From UBA4923 sp964486135 (lineage in GTDB: Bacteria; Bacillota; Clostridia; Saccharofermentanales; DTU023): a stretch of DNA of 54,275 nt. Location: positions 1 through 54,275 of the forward strand of contig CAZAKT010000008.1 of assembly GCA_964486135.1 (NCBI GenBank), in the 5' to 3' direction. The notes under the pieces are model-generated. The model worked only from the letters and a program-made list of their open reading frames with translations. It was not told where the DNA came from and searched no databases. Positions 32,834 through 42,410 of the stretch are shown here, in pieces (positions within the stretch are counted from its first letter, which is position 1; each line of letters opens with the position of its first letter). The position numbers were made by a program, and so were the translations under genes.

Positions 32834-34177
32834 CTACTTATCCAGCTCATCCTCTTCGTCAAAGACGTCACCGCATTCCGGACAGAATTTGGGCGGTTGT
32901 GACGGGTCCTCAGGTACCCAGCCACACTTATCGCAGCGGTAGGATTTGACCACGGGCTGCGGCTTGCCGCAATTCTGACAGAACTTGCCCGTATTGGTCG
33001 TGCCACACTCACAGACCCATTCCTCAGTCTCAGGCTTGGGGGCCCCGCAGTTGGCACAGAACTTGCCGACATTATCCTCCTTGCCACACTCGGTGCACTT
33101 CCAGACGGGAACCTCCGTGGCGCTCACGCTGCCCACGACAGGCGCGGCCGGCTGCTGGGCCTGCTGCGCAGCCCCCTGCTGGAAGAGTTGACCTGCCTGG
33201 CCGCCCCCGGCCATCTGGGCCATTTGCATGCCGGCAAAGGCCATAAAGGGGCCGGCTCCCTCGTTTGAAGCCGCCGCCCGCATGGCGTCTGCCTGGGCGC
33301 CGACCAGGCCTGCCGCCGCCATGGTGGGGTCGCGGTAGACAGCGCTCTTCTGGAGCTCCTTGATCATCTTCTCGTCCTCGTCCGATGCCTTGACGGACTG
33401 GAGGCCGATGGAGACGACGGAAATACCACGCAGGTTGCGCCATTTCTCAGACAGGACCTCGTTCAGGACCTCGGCGATTTCCTCCGTATGTCCCGGGAGC
33501 TCGCTGTAGCGGATCCCCATGGCCGAGATCTTCGCGAAGACCGGCTGCAGGGCGTTCATGAACTCCGCGCGCAGCTGTTCGTCCATGCGGTTTCTCGTGT
33601 AGGGCTCTTCCACATTGCCTGATACGTTGGTGTAGAAGAGGATGGGGTCCTCAACCTTATAGGAATATTCCCCGAAGGCCTTGACGGCGATGTCCACATC
33701 CAGGCCGATATTCTTGTCGACGACGCGGAAGGGGACGGAATTGGCGGTACCGAACTTGTTGTTCATCATTTCCTTCATATTGAAGTAGTAGATGCGCTGA
33801 TCCTTGCCCGTGTCACCACCCATGGTGAAACGGTGGCCGATCCGCTTAAAGGTACCGACAATATTTTTGCCCAGGGGGCCATAGAAAAGCGAGGGTTCGG
33901 TCGAGGTATCGTAGACATACTCGCCCGGTTCCGCGCTGAAATCGACAATCTTTCCCTGCTCAACAATGATCATGCACTGGCCGTTGTTTACGGCGACAAT
34001 CGATCCGTTCGAGATGATATTGTCTTCTCCCCGGACATTACTGCTCCGGGAAGAGGTACGCTTCTGCCCCTTCTTGACAATGACTTCATCGGCTAACGCG
34101 TCGCTGTAAAAGAACTCGCGCCACTGGTCGGCCAATACACCACCGAGCGCGCCTCCTGCTGCCTTCAATAAGCCCAT
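32834..34177 (-). CDS. SPFH-domain protein with C-terminal zinc ribbons (YdjI-like)
   Basis: A 447-residue protein. Residues ~1-290 resemble the SPFH/band-7 domain of Bacillus YdjI and related 'virion core' proteins (YSDALADEVIVKKGQ, RGISVVSIGLQSVKASDEDEKMI). A Met/Ala/Gln-rich linker (FMAFAGMQMAQMAGGGQAGQ) follows. The last ~100 residues hold about six CxxC-type pairs that form two or three zinc ribbons. There is no transmembrane segment, so membrane association would be peripheral. AAGGAGATAACC precedes the ATG. Bacillus relatives respond to membrane stress. Confidence 0.85.
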   Translation of the reverse strand: MGLLKAAGGALGGVLADQWREFFYSDALADEVIVKKGQKRTSSRSSNVRGEDNIISNGSIVAVNNGQCMIIVEQGKIVDFSAEPGEYVYDTSTEPSLFYGPLGKNIVGTFKRIGHRFTMGGDTGKDQRIYYFNMKEMMNNKFGTANSVPFRVVDKNIGLDVDIAVKAFGEYSYKVEDPILFYTNVSGNVEEPYTRNRMDEQLRAEFMNALQPVFAKISAMGIRYSELPGHTEEIAEVLNEVLSEKWRNLRGISVVSIGLQSVKASDEDEKMIKELQKSAVYRDPTMAAAGLVGAQADAMRAAASNEGAGPFMAFAGMQMAQMAGGGQAGQLFQQGAAQQAQQPAAPVVGSVSATEVPVWKCTECGKEDNVGKFCANCGAPKPETEEWVCECGTTNTGKFCQNCGKPQPVVKSYRCDKCGWVPEDPSQPPKFCPECGDVFDEEDELDK

Positions 34178-34232
34178 GGTTATCTCCTTTTCGTCATAGA
34201 AATCCGTTTAATAAGAGTAAACTTTAAACGGC

Positions 34233-35696
34233 TCACCCAAGCTGATTGGTTTCACTCATATTACCACATGGCCGGGCCGGCAAACGCTTCAAAATCGCCC
34301 GGGCCGCGTGAAGTCCACTGGCACCCGCCTGCGATAAACCGCGGGTGATTCCCGCCCCGTCCCCGATGGCGAAAAAGTTATGGAGGCCGGTCTCAAATTC
34401 CCGGGTCAGCTCCAGCCTGGCGCTGTAGAACTTGACTTCCACCCCGTATAGGAGGGTGTCCCCGTTGGCTGTACCCGGCGCCAGCCGATCCAGGACTTCA
34501 AGTGTCTCCATGATGTTGTCCAGATGACGTTTGGGAAGTACCAGGCTGAGGTCGCCCGGGGTTGCCTCCAGGGTCGGTCGGACGAAGCTCTTTGACATAC
34601 GGTGGGCGTTGGTACGCCGGCCCTCCCGCAGATCGCCCAACCTTTGGACCATGACGCCCCCACCCAGCATATTGGAAAGGGAGGCGATGTGCTTGCCGTA
34701 ACGGTAGGGCTCCTTGAAGGGCTCCGTAAACCGGTTGCTGACCAGGAGGGCAAAGTTGGTATTTTCACTCCGAAGGTCAGGATCATCAAAGCTATGGCCG
34801 TTGACCGTAATGATGCCATCGGTATTCTCGGTCACCACATAGCCATAGGGGTTCATACAGAAGGTCCGGACTATGTCATTGTACTGACGGGTCATGTACT
34901 TGAGTTTGGCCTCATAGAGGACGTCCGTGATCTCCTTGAAGACCAGGGCAGGCAACTCTATCCTCAGGCCCAGGTCCACCTGGTTGTTGATCAGGGGCAG
35001 GTGGAGGCTGCGGCAGACCTCACTGAACCATTCAGCCCCCGCCCTTCCCGGGGCGGCGATAAGGATGTCGCAGGCCACGCGGCCCTTGGAGGTCTCAAGC
35101 TCATAGGAATCCGGGCTTACGCCGTTCAGATGATCGACCGGCTTGCCCGCCTTCATAGGGATGATGGCCTCGACCTTGGTCCGGCAGGACAGCTCAACCT
35201 GCTGGTCAAGCCAGTCATAGACCCGCTCCAGGACCTTCCTGTTGTTCTCCGTCCCCAGATGCTTGACCCGGGCGTTCAACAAATGGATGTCATGGGACAG
35301 GGCCCGGCGACGGATGGCTTCGGCCTCCGGCGTCGCCGTGGAATAGATGACATTGGTCGCGCCGAACTTCTTGTTTACCTCATCAACATCATCGATGAGG
35401 TCCATGACAACTTCTGGCTCAAGGTAGTCGGTCAACCAGCCACCGAATTCCGTCGTAAAATTGAATTTGCCATCGGAAAAGGCGCCGGCGCCGCCAAAGC
35501 CCCTCATGATGGCGCAGGGCTTGCAGTTGATGCATTTGCTCACCTTCCCCTGCAAAATAGGGCACTCGCGCGAGGCAATCGGGTCCCCCTGTTCCAGGAC
35601 GAGGATCTTCAAATCAGGACGTCGGGTGACGAGCTCATACGCCGCAAATATACCGGCCAATCCAGCGCCGATGATGGCGACATCTGCTTTTTTCAT
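34233..35696 (-). CDS. FAD-dependent oxidoreductase (COG2509-like)
   Basis: A 487-residue flavoprotein. The FAD-binding fold is GAGLAGIFAAYELVTR at residues 11-26, and the C-terminal FAD segment is FAIGDGAGITRGLSQAGASG. A CPILQGKVSKCINCKPC segment at about residues 46-62 carries four cysteines that could hold a cluster or be redox active, as in the uncharacterised dehydrogenases of this group. GGGAGTTACC precedes the ATG. Substrate unknown. It is 55 bases upstream of the SPFH gene and may be co-transcribed. Confidence 0.82.
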   Translation of the reverse strand: MKKADVAIIGAGLAGIFAAYELVTRRPDLKILVLEQGDPIASRECPILQGKVSKCINCKPCAIMRGFGGAGAFSDGKFNFTTEFGGWLTDYLEPEVVMDLIDDVDEVNKKFGATNVIYSTATPEAEAIRRRALSHDIHLLNARVKHLGTENNRKVLERVYDWLDQQVELSCRTKVEAIIPMKAGKPVDHLNGVSPDSYELETSKGRVACDILIAAPGRAGAEWFSEVCRSLHLPLINNQVDLGLRIELPALVFKEITDVLYEAKLKYMTRQYNDIVRTFCMNPYGYVVTENTDGIITVNGHSFDDPDLRSENTNFALLVSNRFTEPFKEPYRYGKHIASLSNMLGGGVMVQRLGDLREGRRTNAHRMSKSFVRPTLEATPGDLSLVLPKRHLDNIMETLEVLDRLAPGTANGDTLLYGVEVKFYSARLELTREFETGLHNFFAIGDGAGITRGLSQAGASGLHAARAILKRLPARPCGNMSETNQLG

Positions 35697-35774
35697 GGTA
35701 ACTCCCTATCGGACGCGGGGTCATTGCCCCGTGGCGTAACACCGTTCATAATACCACGAAGGAAAGGGTCAGGG

Positions 35775-36605
35775 TCAAGAGGCTGGCCCCCTCTTCCAGG
35801 CCAGGCGGACCAGGGAAAAGAGGAAAAAGCAGGCCAGGTTGACCAGGACGATTACAGGACCTGAAGGCAGGTCCAGGGCGTAGGAGAGAAAAAGCCCCAG
35901 GACAAAGCAGATCAGGGAGGAGGCGGCCGCGACCAGGGTCACGCCCTTGAAGCTGCCGCAAATCCGCATGGCGGAGAGGGGAGGGAAGATGATCAGGCTG
36001 GAGATCAGGATGGCCCCCATGAGGCGCATACCCAGCACGATGGTGACAGCGGCCAGTACAGCCAGGATGGCATTCCAGAGGCCGGCGCGGATCCCCGAGG
36101 CCCGGGCGAAATTTTCATCGAAGGTGACCGCGAACAGCTTGTTGTAGGAGAAAACGAAGAGGGCGGTAACCAGGACCGACAGGACCAGGGCCAGGATCAG
36201 GTCGGATCGGCTCAGGGACAGGATACTGCCAAACATGAAGCTGTAGAGATCCGTATTCATACCTGCTGTAAGTGAAACGACGATGACACCGACGGCCATG
36301 CTGGCCGAGGAGAGCATGGCAATGGCGGCGTCGCCGCGGACACGGCTGCTGTCGCTTAACCTGAGCAATAAAAAGGCGGCCACGATGACCAGGGGCAGGG
36401 CCAGGGCCAGGGGGGCCGTTGACAGGGCCAGGGCCAGGGCCAGGGCGCCGAAGGCGACATGGGAGAGGCCGTCACCGATCATGGCGTAACGGGTCAGGAC
36501 CAGGCTGGTACCGAGCAAGGAGGCGCAAAGCGCGACCAGGGAGCCACCAATCAAGGCATGGAGGAGGAAGGAAAAGGAGAGGAAGTCTGAAAGGAAGGAA
36601 ATCAT
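35775..36605 (-). CDS. znuB: Metal ABC transporter permease (ZnuB-like)
   Basis: A 276-residue membrane protein with about eight to nine hydrophobic helices, of the ABC-3 family that imports Zn2+ or Mn2+. The family's GMNTDLYSFMFGS and VLGMRLMGAILISSLIIFPP segments are visible. One helix contains LALALALSTAPLALALPL, encoded by a GGGCCA tandem at about 36420-36445. Its ATG overlaps the ATPase stop by 4 bases. Confidence 0.9.
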   Translation of the reverse strand: MISFLSDFLSFSFLLHALIGGSLVALCASLLGTSLVLTRYAMIGDGLSHVAFGALALALALSTAPLALALPLVIVAAFLLLRLSDSSRVRGDAAIAMLSSASMAVGVIVVSLTAGMNTDLYSFMFGSILSLSRSDLILALVLSVLVTALFVFSYNKLFAVTFDENFARASGIRAGLWNAILAVLAAVTIVLGMRLMGAILISSLIIFPPLSAMRICGSFKGVTLVAAASSLICFVLGLFLSYALDLPSGPVIVLVNLACFFLFSLVRLAWKRGPAS

Positions 36606-37318
36606 GGACGGGTCCTTTCCCGGTCGGGCAGATAGGAGGCGACGAGCGCGCTGTCCATGTAGTCCTCCGTCCTTCCAAAATAGTGATGGTCAAAACCCAG
36701 GTGGAGGACGTGGGTCGAGTTGCGGGTGACGCAGTGGATGTCGTGGGAAACCATGACAATGGTCACCCCGTCATCGTTGAGTTCACGGATCAGCCGGTAG
36801 AAGTCATGGGAGACCACCGGGTCAAGCCCAGCGACCGGTTCATCGAGAAGGAGCAGACCCTGGGCCGCCGTAAGCGCCCTTGCCAGGAGGACCCGTTGCC
36901 GCTGGCCTCCCGAAAGTTCGCGAAAGGACCTTTTTTCCAGTGCCTCCAGGTTCAACCTCCGGAGGGCGGCTTCCGCGGCCACCCTGTCCTCTTTACCGTA
37001 AAAGGAGAGAAAACCATGCCGGTTCAAGCGGCCGGAAAGGACGATCTCCCGGACAGTGGCCGGGAAGTCACGCTGTTCGGGAATCTGTTGGGGGAGGTAA
37101 CCTATCCGGTGGAATTTGAGCGCGTCACTTCGTTGGATGCTCCCCTCCACCGGCTCCTTCAAGCCGAGCAGGCCCAGAAGCAGGGTTGTTTTGCCCGAGC
37201 CATTCTCTCCGATGATGGCCAGGTAATCGCCTTCATCGATGGAGAAGGAGAGGTCCCTCAAGACCTTGCGGCGTTCATAGGCGAAGGAAACGCCTTCCGC
37301 TGTCAGAAGCCTGGTCAT
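36602..37318 (-). CDS. znuC: Metal ABC transporter ATPase (ZnuC-like)
   Basis: A 238-residue ATPase with Walker A GENGSGKTT (residues 37-45), signature LSGGQRQRVLLARAL, Walker B LLLDEPVAGLD and the switch histidine in VSHD. Length is normal. It overlaps the binding-protein gene and the permease gene by 4 bases each (ATGA), so all three are coupled. Confidence 0.93.
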   Translation of the reverse strand: MTRLLTAEGVSFAYERRKVLRDLSFSIDEGDYLAIIGENGSGKTTLLLGLLGLKEPVEGSIQRSDALKFHRIGYLPQQIPEQRDFPATVREIVLSGRLNRHGFLSFYGKEDRVAAEAALRRLNLEALEKRSFRELSGGQRQRVLLARALTAAQGLLLLDEPVAGLDPVVSHDFYRLIRELNDDGVTIVMVSHDIHCVTRNSTHVLHLGFDHHYFGRTEDYMDSALVASYLPDRERTRP

Positions 37319-38301
37319 TCGCCCAGGGCCAGGCGGAGCTTCTCCGCGTTCTGTCGCATCAGGCTCAGGTAGCTGACACCGGCTTCCAATTCCTCTTTGC
37401 TGACATTGTGGGCCGTGTGAAAGAGGAGTTTGCGGGCGCCCGTCTCCTCTGCGATCAGGTCAGCCAACTTTTCGTTGGAAAACTCAATATGGAAAATATA
37501 GGGGAACTTGTCCTCACGGACCCGGTCGATGATGCCGGCCACCGTTTTGGGCTTGGGGTCGGTCTCGGCCGCGCAGCCGGGAAAGGCCGCCGTATAATCA
37601 AGCCCATAGGCATCCGTGAAATAGATGAGGGGGAAGCGGTCGGCGACAATGATCTCACGCCTGTATCCCTCCCTGACCACGGCCCTGAAACTCTCGTCAA
37701 GCTGGCGCAGCTCAGAGGCATAAGCATCAAAATTGGCCTTGTAGTCTGCCGCGTGCCGGCTGTCCAGCTCCGCCAGGCGGTCCGCGATCCCTTCCGAGAT
37801 CCGGAGGGCATTCAGGGGGGCTGTCCAGATATGCTCGTCGAAGTCGTGCAGGTGGGGGACCTGGTCATGGTCATCTTCCAGGATCCCCTCCTCCGCTTCC
37901 TCCAGCAAGTCAACGTAATCCATCATACGGACTGTCCGGGAGGGTTCAAGTCCCGCCGCTTCGAGCAAGCGCTCCACCCAGCCGTCTGAAATACCGCCGT
38001 TGTAGAAGAAGAGGTCACATTCGGCAATCCGGACCACCTCCTTGGGCGTCGGCTCATAGGTATGGCTCTCAGTACCCGGCGGCAGGAGCATGCTTACCGC
38101 GACATGGTCTCCTCCGATTTGGCGCGCGAAATCGTAAGGGGGGAAAAGGGTGGCCACAAGATCAAGTTTCCCGCCCTCCTCCTCCGGGGGGCCGGCAGGC
38201 TGGCAGGCCACAGCTGACAGGAGTGCCAGGCTCAGGGTCAAAAACAGGGCGAGCAGAAGGAAAAGCTCCCTCGCTGCCCATTTCAGCTTTTTCCCCATCA
38301 A
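37315..38301 (-). CDS. znuA: Metal-binding lipoprotein (ZnuA-like, cluster 9)
   Basis: A 328-residue extracellular binding protein. After a positively charged start and a hydrophobic run, the lipobox SAVAC places lipidated cysteine at about residue 33. Candidate metal ligands are in GTESHTYEPTPKEV and LFHTAHNVSKEE, and an acidic/histidine loop (EDDHDQVPHLHDFDEH) is typical of zinc-specific members. It has its own ribosome site (AAGGAAAGG) upstream, and follows the small membrane-protein gene by 25 bases. Zinc is more likely than manganese because of the His-rich loop. No Zur box was recognised. Confidence 0.9.
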   Translation of the reverse strand: MMGKKLKWAARELFLLLALFLTLSLALLSAVACQPAGPPEEEGGKLDLVATLFPPYDFARQIGGDHVAVSMLLPPGTESHTYEPTPKEVVRIAECDLFFYNGGISDGWVERLLEAAGLEPSRTVRMMDYVDLLEEAEEGILEDDHDQVPHLHDFDEHIWTAPLNALRISEGIADRLAELDSRHAADYKANFDAYASELRQLDESFRAVVREGYRREIIVADRFPLIYFTDAYGLDYTAAFPGCAAETDPKPKTVAGIIDRVREDKFPYIFHIEFSNEKLADLIAEETGARKLLFHTAHNVSKEELEAGVSYLSLMRQNAEKLRLALGE

Positions 38302-38326
38302 TAGCTGGTCCTTTCCTTCGTCTTTC

Positions 38327-38668
38327 TCAGAATACCATCATAGCCGACTGGTAGAGCATGAGTTCGGAGCTTATGGCCAGGGCACAGAAAATCCCCGCTA
38401 TGGCCACCCGGGAGACAGCCAGCCACAGGGGCAGGGTATCCAGGGACCGTTCAAGGAGCCTGAAGACAAAATGCAAGACCAGGTCGGCCAGGAGCCAGGC
38501 GAGAGGGATCAGGAAGACTTCCCAGCGGGTCCCCTCCCTTTCAACCAGGGCGATGGTGTAATAGCGGGCGGCGACATTTTCCGGCATGAGGAAGAAGAGC
38601 GGCAGGGCCGTCAGAAAAGGGGCCAGGGCAAAAAACCAATAGATGGTGTAAACTGCATCCTTTTTCAT
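38327..38668 (-). CDS. Small integral membrane protein (DUF1648/SdpI-like)
   Basis: A 113-residue protein from MKKDAVYTIYWFFALAPF with about three to four hydrophobic helices. The PLFFLMPENVAARYY turn resembles the 'P..W...G..D.Y' turn of DUF1648/SdpI proteins. The chosen ATG is 16 codons inside the open frame and begins with the expected positive charges. Upstream support is modest (GGGATGAAAG). It lies 92 bases after the fusion enzyme gene. A link to that enzyme or to the metal importer is unproven. Confidence 0.65.
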   Translation of the reverse strand: MKKDAVYTIYWFFALAPFLTALPLFFLMPENVAARYYTIALVEREGTRWEVFLIPLAWLLADLVLHFVFRLLERSLDTLPLWLAVSRVAIAGIFCALAISSELMLYQSAMMVF

Positions 38669-38760
38669 GCTTTCATCCCACAGGGCACAGCAGGGATCCC
38701 CCAGGCCCCTGGTCAAGCAAACCCTTGCTCTTCATAGGCTCCCCCGTCAATCCGGGCCGC

Positions 38761-41700
38761 TTACTTACTGAGCAGGCCCGGATGGGATTTCATAAGATCA
38801 TAAAGTATTTTCAAGGCCAGCCTGATCTGTTCCTCCTTGTGCTCGCTGGTCAGGCAGAAACGGAGTCTGGCCTGGCCACGCGCCACGGCGGGGAAGACGG
38901 CAGGCGGCGCAATGATACCCGCCTCCTCCAATTGCTTTGACAGGACAAAGGCAATTTCATCGGAACCGATCATGATGGGCGTGACAGCCGTCTCTTCGGC
39001 CAGGCAGGTATCCATGCCGTAAGCCTTCGCCTCATCGAGGAAGAGCTTGATGTTGCGCCGGAGGCGCTCAACACGGCTGTTGTCCCTTTCCATTATCTCG
39101 ATGCCCTTCAGGACGGCAGCCGCAAGGGGCGGGCTGATCCCTACCGAGAAGACAAAGCCGGGCAGGTTATAGCGGAGGTACTCGATCAGCTTGTGGTTTC
39201 CGGCCAGGTAGCCCCCGCAGGTACCGAAACCCTTTGAAAGGGTACCCATGTGGATGTCAATATCCTTCGGGTCAATCCCGAAATGCTCATCGACCCCGCG
39301 ACCCGTCTCGCCCAGAACCAGCATGGAGTGGGCCTCATCCACAAGGAGGAAACAATCGTATTCCTTCTTCAGACGGACGAACTCGGGCACCGGGGCCACG
39401 TCCCCGTCCATGCTATAGGCGCCCTCAATGATGATGAGCACCTTCTCATAACGGTCCCGTCTGTTCTTAAGGAGCTGCTCCAGGGCCTGGTAATCATTGT
39501 GCGGGAAGGGACGGGCGTCCGCCTGCGCAAGACGGATACCCTCCGTGATGGAGTTGTGGCTCAGGATATCGTAGAGGATAAGGTCACGGTCCGTGCAGAA
39601 ATTGCCTACAAAGGTGACGTTGGTCGCATGGCCGCTGACCAGGACCAGGGAGTCCTCCGTCCCCTTCCAACGGGCCAGGGCCTTCTCAAGCTCTTGGTGG
39701 ACCGTCTTTTCCCCCGCGATCAACCGGCTGCCGCTGGCCGACATGCCGTACTGTTTGACCGCGGCGATGGTCGCCTCATTGACCTCCGGGTCGCCGGACA
39801 GGCCGACATAGTTGTAGGAGGCAAAGTTGAGCATCTGGCGGCCGCCGATATAAGACACGTCTCTGAGCGAGGAATCCTGGGCAACAAAGTAGGGGTTCCC
39901 AAAGGCTTCAAGGGCCAGGGTCAGGGATTGGCGTCGCTCGGCAAAGGCTTGGTATTCCGGTGTCTCCTCAAAGCTTCGAATGCGCCTGACCGCCTGCTCC
40001 GCCTCCTCGGGCTCAGGACCGGACGGACGGGCGCCCTCGGCAAATTCACCCTTGAGCCGTCGATAGACAAGGGCAGAGATGTCGTTGACTGTCAGGTCAC
40101 GGTTGAAGAGGCGCTCATCGATGGCAAGACCGTATTTTACTTCAGCGTGGGTCAGGAGGGAGATGCTCTGCAGGCTATCGCCTCCAAGATCCTGTGAAAA
40201 GTAGGAGGAGGGGTGCACCGACTCCGGAGGGATGGTCAGAACCTCCGCCACCATGGCCTGAACGGCGCTCCGCACCTCAAAGAAGGCGGGATCACCCGCG
40301 ATTTCCGGGGTATAATAGGCGGCAGTTTCGATTTCTGCCTCTGTGGGTAGCTCAGGAAGGGCGGCCTTTTTGCCCAGGACAAGGGGATACTCCGTCAGAG
40401 GCCATTCCCCTGCGGCAACCGCCTCTGCGACAGGGCCCCGCCTGACCTTGGCCGAGGCCGACAGGTCCAGCGCTTTCCCCGATATGAAGAATTTTTGTAT
40501 CTTCTGGCGGAAGGGCAGGCCCAGATTAATCTCGGCAACCGCCTCGGCCAGGCTTTCGGGATCGGCCCCCTCGACAGGTTCGACCAGGAGGGCTGTCTCA
40601 TCGTAGAGTCCATCTGACAAGCCGAAGATGACATAGCGTTGGAAGCCGGGAACGGTCGCGAAGGCCCCTTCAAGTTCGTCAGGGTAGAGATTCTCCCCAT
40701 CCGCCTTCAGGATGATGTCCTTCACACGGCCGTCGAGGAAGACCCTGTCCTCGCAGTAACGGCCTATATCACCTGTATGGAACCATTCAGCCCGGTCACG
40801 GGCCTCGAAGGTCCCCTTCCGCAAGCTGCCGCAGTAGACGGAATCCGTCCGGATCAGGAGCTCTCCCCGCTCGCAGGAGTCCTCAGTCTCCTCTTCCCCT
40901 TCAAGGGGGGCCAGTTTGATCGAGTCATCGAAGAGGGGGGCCCCGACACTGCCGTCCAGGCGGTCGGCCAGGACCTCGCTATTGACGACCGAGTAGATCC
41001 CGATCTCCGTCATGCCGTAGCCATTGACCAGATAGTAGCCAAGCCCATTAATGGTCCGAAGGGTTTCAGGCAGGATATAGCCACCGCCACTGACCGCAAT
41101 GTAGAGATCATCACCGACCAGCTGCTGACGGATCATACGCAAAATTCCCTCAACCGGCAGGGGCAGGTCGACACCGGCCTCCTGATAGGAAAGGGAGAGA
41201 TCAATCATATTGTCAAAGTCCTCGGCCGTCTTGCCGCTCATCTCTATGAAGCGCTTCTTGACCAGCTGGGCGACCCCGTTCCAAACGGCTGGGATGGCGA
41301 CGAACTGTGTCACCCCGCTTTCCTTGCAGGCCTCGACAATGGCTTCAGGCGAGGGTTTCGAGGGGATGACCATGGTATTGCCGAAAACCTGGGGAAAGAG
41401 GAAACATACGATAAAACCGAAGACATGGTGCCAGGGGATAAAGGCAACCGCCTTCTCCTTGACCCCCTCCCGGACAAAACGATCGGTAACGGGCAGGAGC
41501 TTGCCCAGCATACGGTACTGGCTGACGATCCCCTGGCCATCATGGACGTAGCAGCGGGACCGGCCGGTGGTGCCGCTGGTGCAGAGGGTGATGTGATCCG
41601 CCCAGTCGGTCTCTGCCGAAGCCGGTGTGTTTTCTTGCTTGCCTCTCGCGTAGCGGGCCCGGACAGAGGCATCGCGCCAGTCCGGCATGAGGTCGGTGGC

Positions 41701-42165
41701 CGGGACCACCGGATAGGGCCTGCTTCGTTCGGGCTCCTCGTCCACAATCAGTGTGATAAGGCCCGTTTCATCCGCCAGGGTATCGGTCAGTGCGTCGGAG
41801 GCCCTGACGTCGATCAGGACGGTCGGATGACCCGCGGCCAAAGCGGCCCAGAAACAGATGCCAAAACTGGGGCTGTTTTGCAGCTGGATCCCTACCCAGC
41901 CGCGCCTGCCTGGATCCTCCACCTGGAGCGTCTGCTCTTTTCCGGCAATTGATTGCCGGAGGGGATCCGTCTGGAAATAGGCCTTCATCCGCCTGGTCGT
42001 TTCATCGATCAGACCCAGATATTCGGCATAGGACATTTCCATAAGCCCCTGACTGCTATGAATTTCAAAGGCGGTCCCATCGCCAAGTTTTTCCATCAGC
42101 TGGAAAATTCCCTTGAAGCCGGGTACCTCTTCTTCCAGAAATTTGAAATACTCAAATATTTTCAT
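38761..42165 (-). CDS. Fused acyl-adenylating ligase / acyl carrier protein / alpha-oxoamine synthase
   Basis: A 1,134-residue, three-domain protein. Residues 1-~560 are an acyl-AMP ligase (CTSGTTGRSRCY near 197, GYGMTEIG, TGDIGRY, KDIILKADGENLYPDE). Residues ~620-700 are a carrier domain with phosphopantetheine serine in DLGGDSLQS (~662). Residues ~750-1134 are a PLP enzyme of the AONS/KBL/serine palmitoyltransferase group (DEAHSMLVLGETGRG, PLP lysine in GTLSKGFGTCGGY, ~977). Expected chemistry: activate an acid, load it, and condense it with an amino acid with loss of CO2, giving an alpha-amino ketone. GGAGG selects ATG 42165. Product unknown. Confidence 0.93.
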   Translation of the reverse strand: MKIFEYFKFLEEEVPGFKGIFQLMEKLGDGTAFEIHSSQGLMEMSYAEYLGLIDETTRRMKAYFQTDPLRQSIAGKEQTLQVEDPGRRGWVGIQLQNSPSFGICFWAALAAGHPTVLIDVRASDALTDTLADETGLITLIVDEEPERSRPYPVVPATDLMPDWRDASVRARYARGKQENTPASAETDWADHITLCTSGTTGRSRCYVHDGQGIVSQYRMLGKLLPVTDRFVREGVKEKAVAFIPWHHVFGFIVCFLFPQVFGNTMVIPSKPSPEAIVEACKESGVTQFVAIPAVWNGVAQLVKKRFIEMSGKTAEDFDNMIDLSLSYQEAGVDLPLPVEGILRMIRQQLVGDDLYIAVSGGGYILPETLRTINGLGYYLVNGYGMTEIGIYSVVNSEVLADRLDGSVGAPLFDDSIKLAPLEGEEETEDSCERGELLIRTDSVYCGSLRKGTFEARDRAEWFHTGDIGRYCEDRVFLDGRVKDIILKADGENLYPDELEGAFATVPGFQRYVIFGLSDGLYDETALLVEPVEGADPESLAEAVAEINLGLPFRQKIQKFFISGKALDLSASAKVRRGPVAEAVAAGEWPLTEYPLVLGKKAALPELPTEAEIETAAYYTPEIAGDPAFFEVRSAVQAMVAEVLTIPPESVHPSSYFSQDLGGDSLQSISLLTHAEVKYGLAIDERLFNRDLTVNDISALVYRRLKGEFAEGARPSGPEPEEAEQAVRRIRSFEETPEYQAFAERRQSLTLALEAFGNPYFVAQDSSLRDVSYIGGRQMLNFASYNYVGLSGDPEVNEATIAAVKQYGMSASGSRLIAGEKTVHQELEKALARWKGTEDSLVLVSGHATNVTFVGNFCTDRDLILYDILSHNSITEGIRLAQADARPFPHNDYQALEQLLKNRRDRYEKVLIIIEGAYSMDGDVAPVPEFVRLKKEYDCFLLVDEAHSMLVLGETGRGVDEHFGIDPKDIDIHMGTLSKGFGTCGGYLAGNHKLIEYLRYNLPGFVFSVGISPPLAAAVLKGIEIMERDNSRVERLRRNIKLFLDEAKAYGMDTCLAEETAVTPIMIGSDEIAFVLSKQLEEAGIIAPPAVFPAVARGQARLRFCLTSEHKEEQIRLALKILYDLMKSHPGLLSK

Positions 42166-42311
42166 TAACTGCCTCCCTGACAAGGGACTTTCCGGCAAAC
42201 AGGTCGCGACAGGCGCGCCAAATATGCTTCTCGAAACGTCCCCTCAAAGTAACGATAGTATGTCACTTAAATGTGAGCAAGTTATTAATCGCACCTTGAA
42301 CACTATCAGCT

Positions 42312-42341
42312 ATTATACGAATAATTTTGAGTAAATGTTCA
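42312..42341 (-). promoter_or_regulatory. Possible promoter of the fusion-enzyme gene
   Basis: Minus-strand TGAACA (42336-42341), 18 bases, TATAAT (42312-42317) would start a leader of about 140 bases before ATG 42165. The AT-rich divergent region also holds an inverted CACTTAAA/TTTAAGTG pair near 42264 and 42352 that could be regulatory. Confidence 0.5.
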
Positions 42342-42410
42342 GTTATTATTGTTTAAGTGGGAATAATCGACCCAAAGGACCGCTTTCATTCCGAGTGTTA
42401 GACTATTGTG

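Noticed and set aside
36415..36450. GGGCCA tandem repeat as a regulatory or mobile repeat
   Set aside because: It lies in frame inside znuB and encodes a Leu-Ala run of a membrane helix; a codon-level repeat is enough to explain it.
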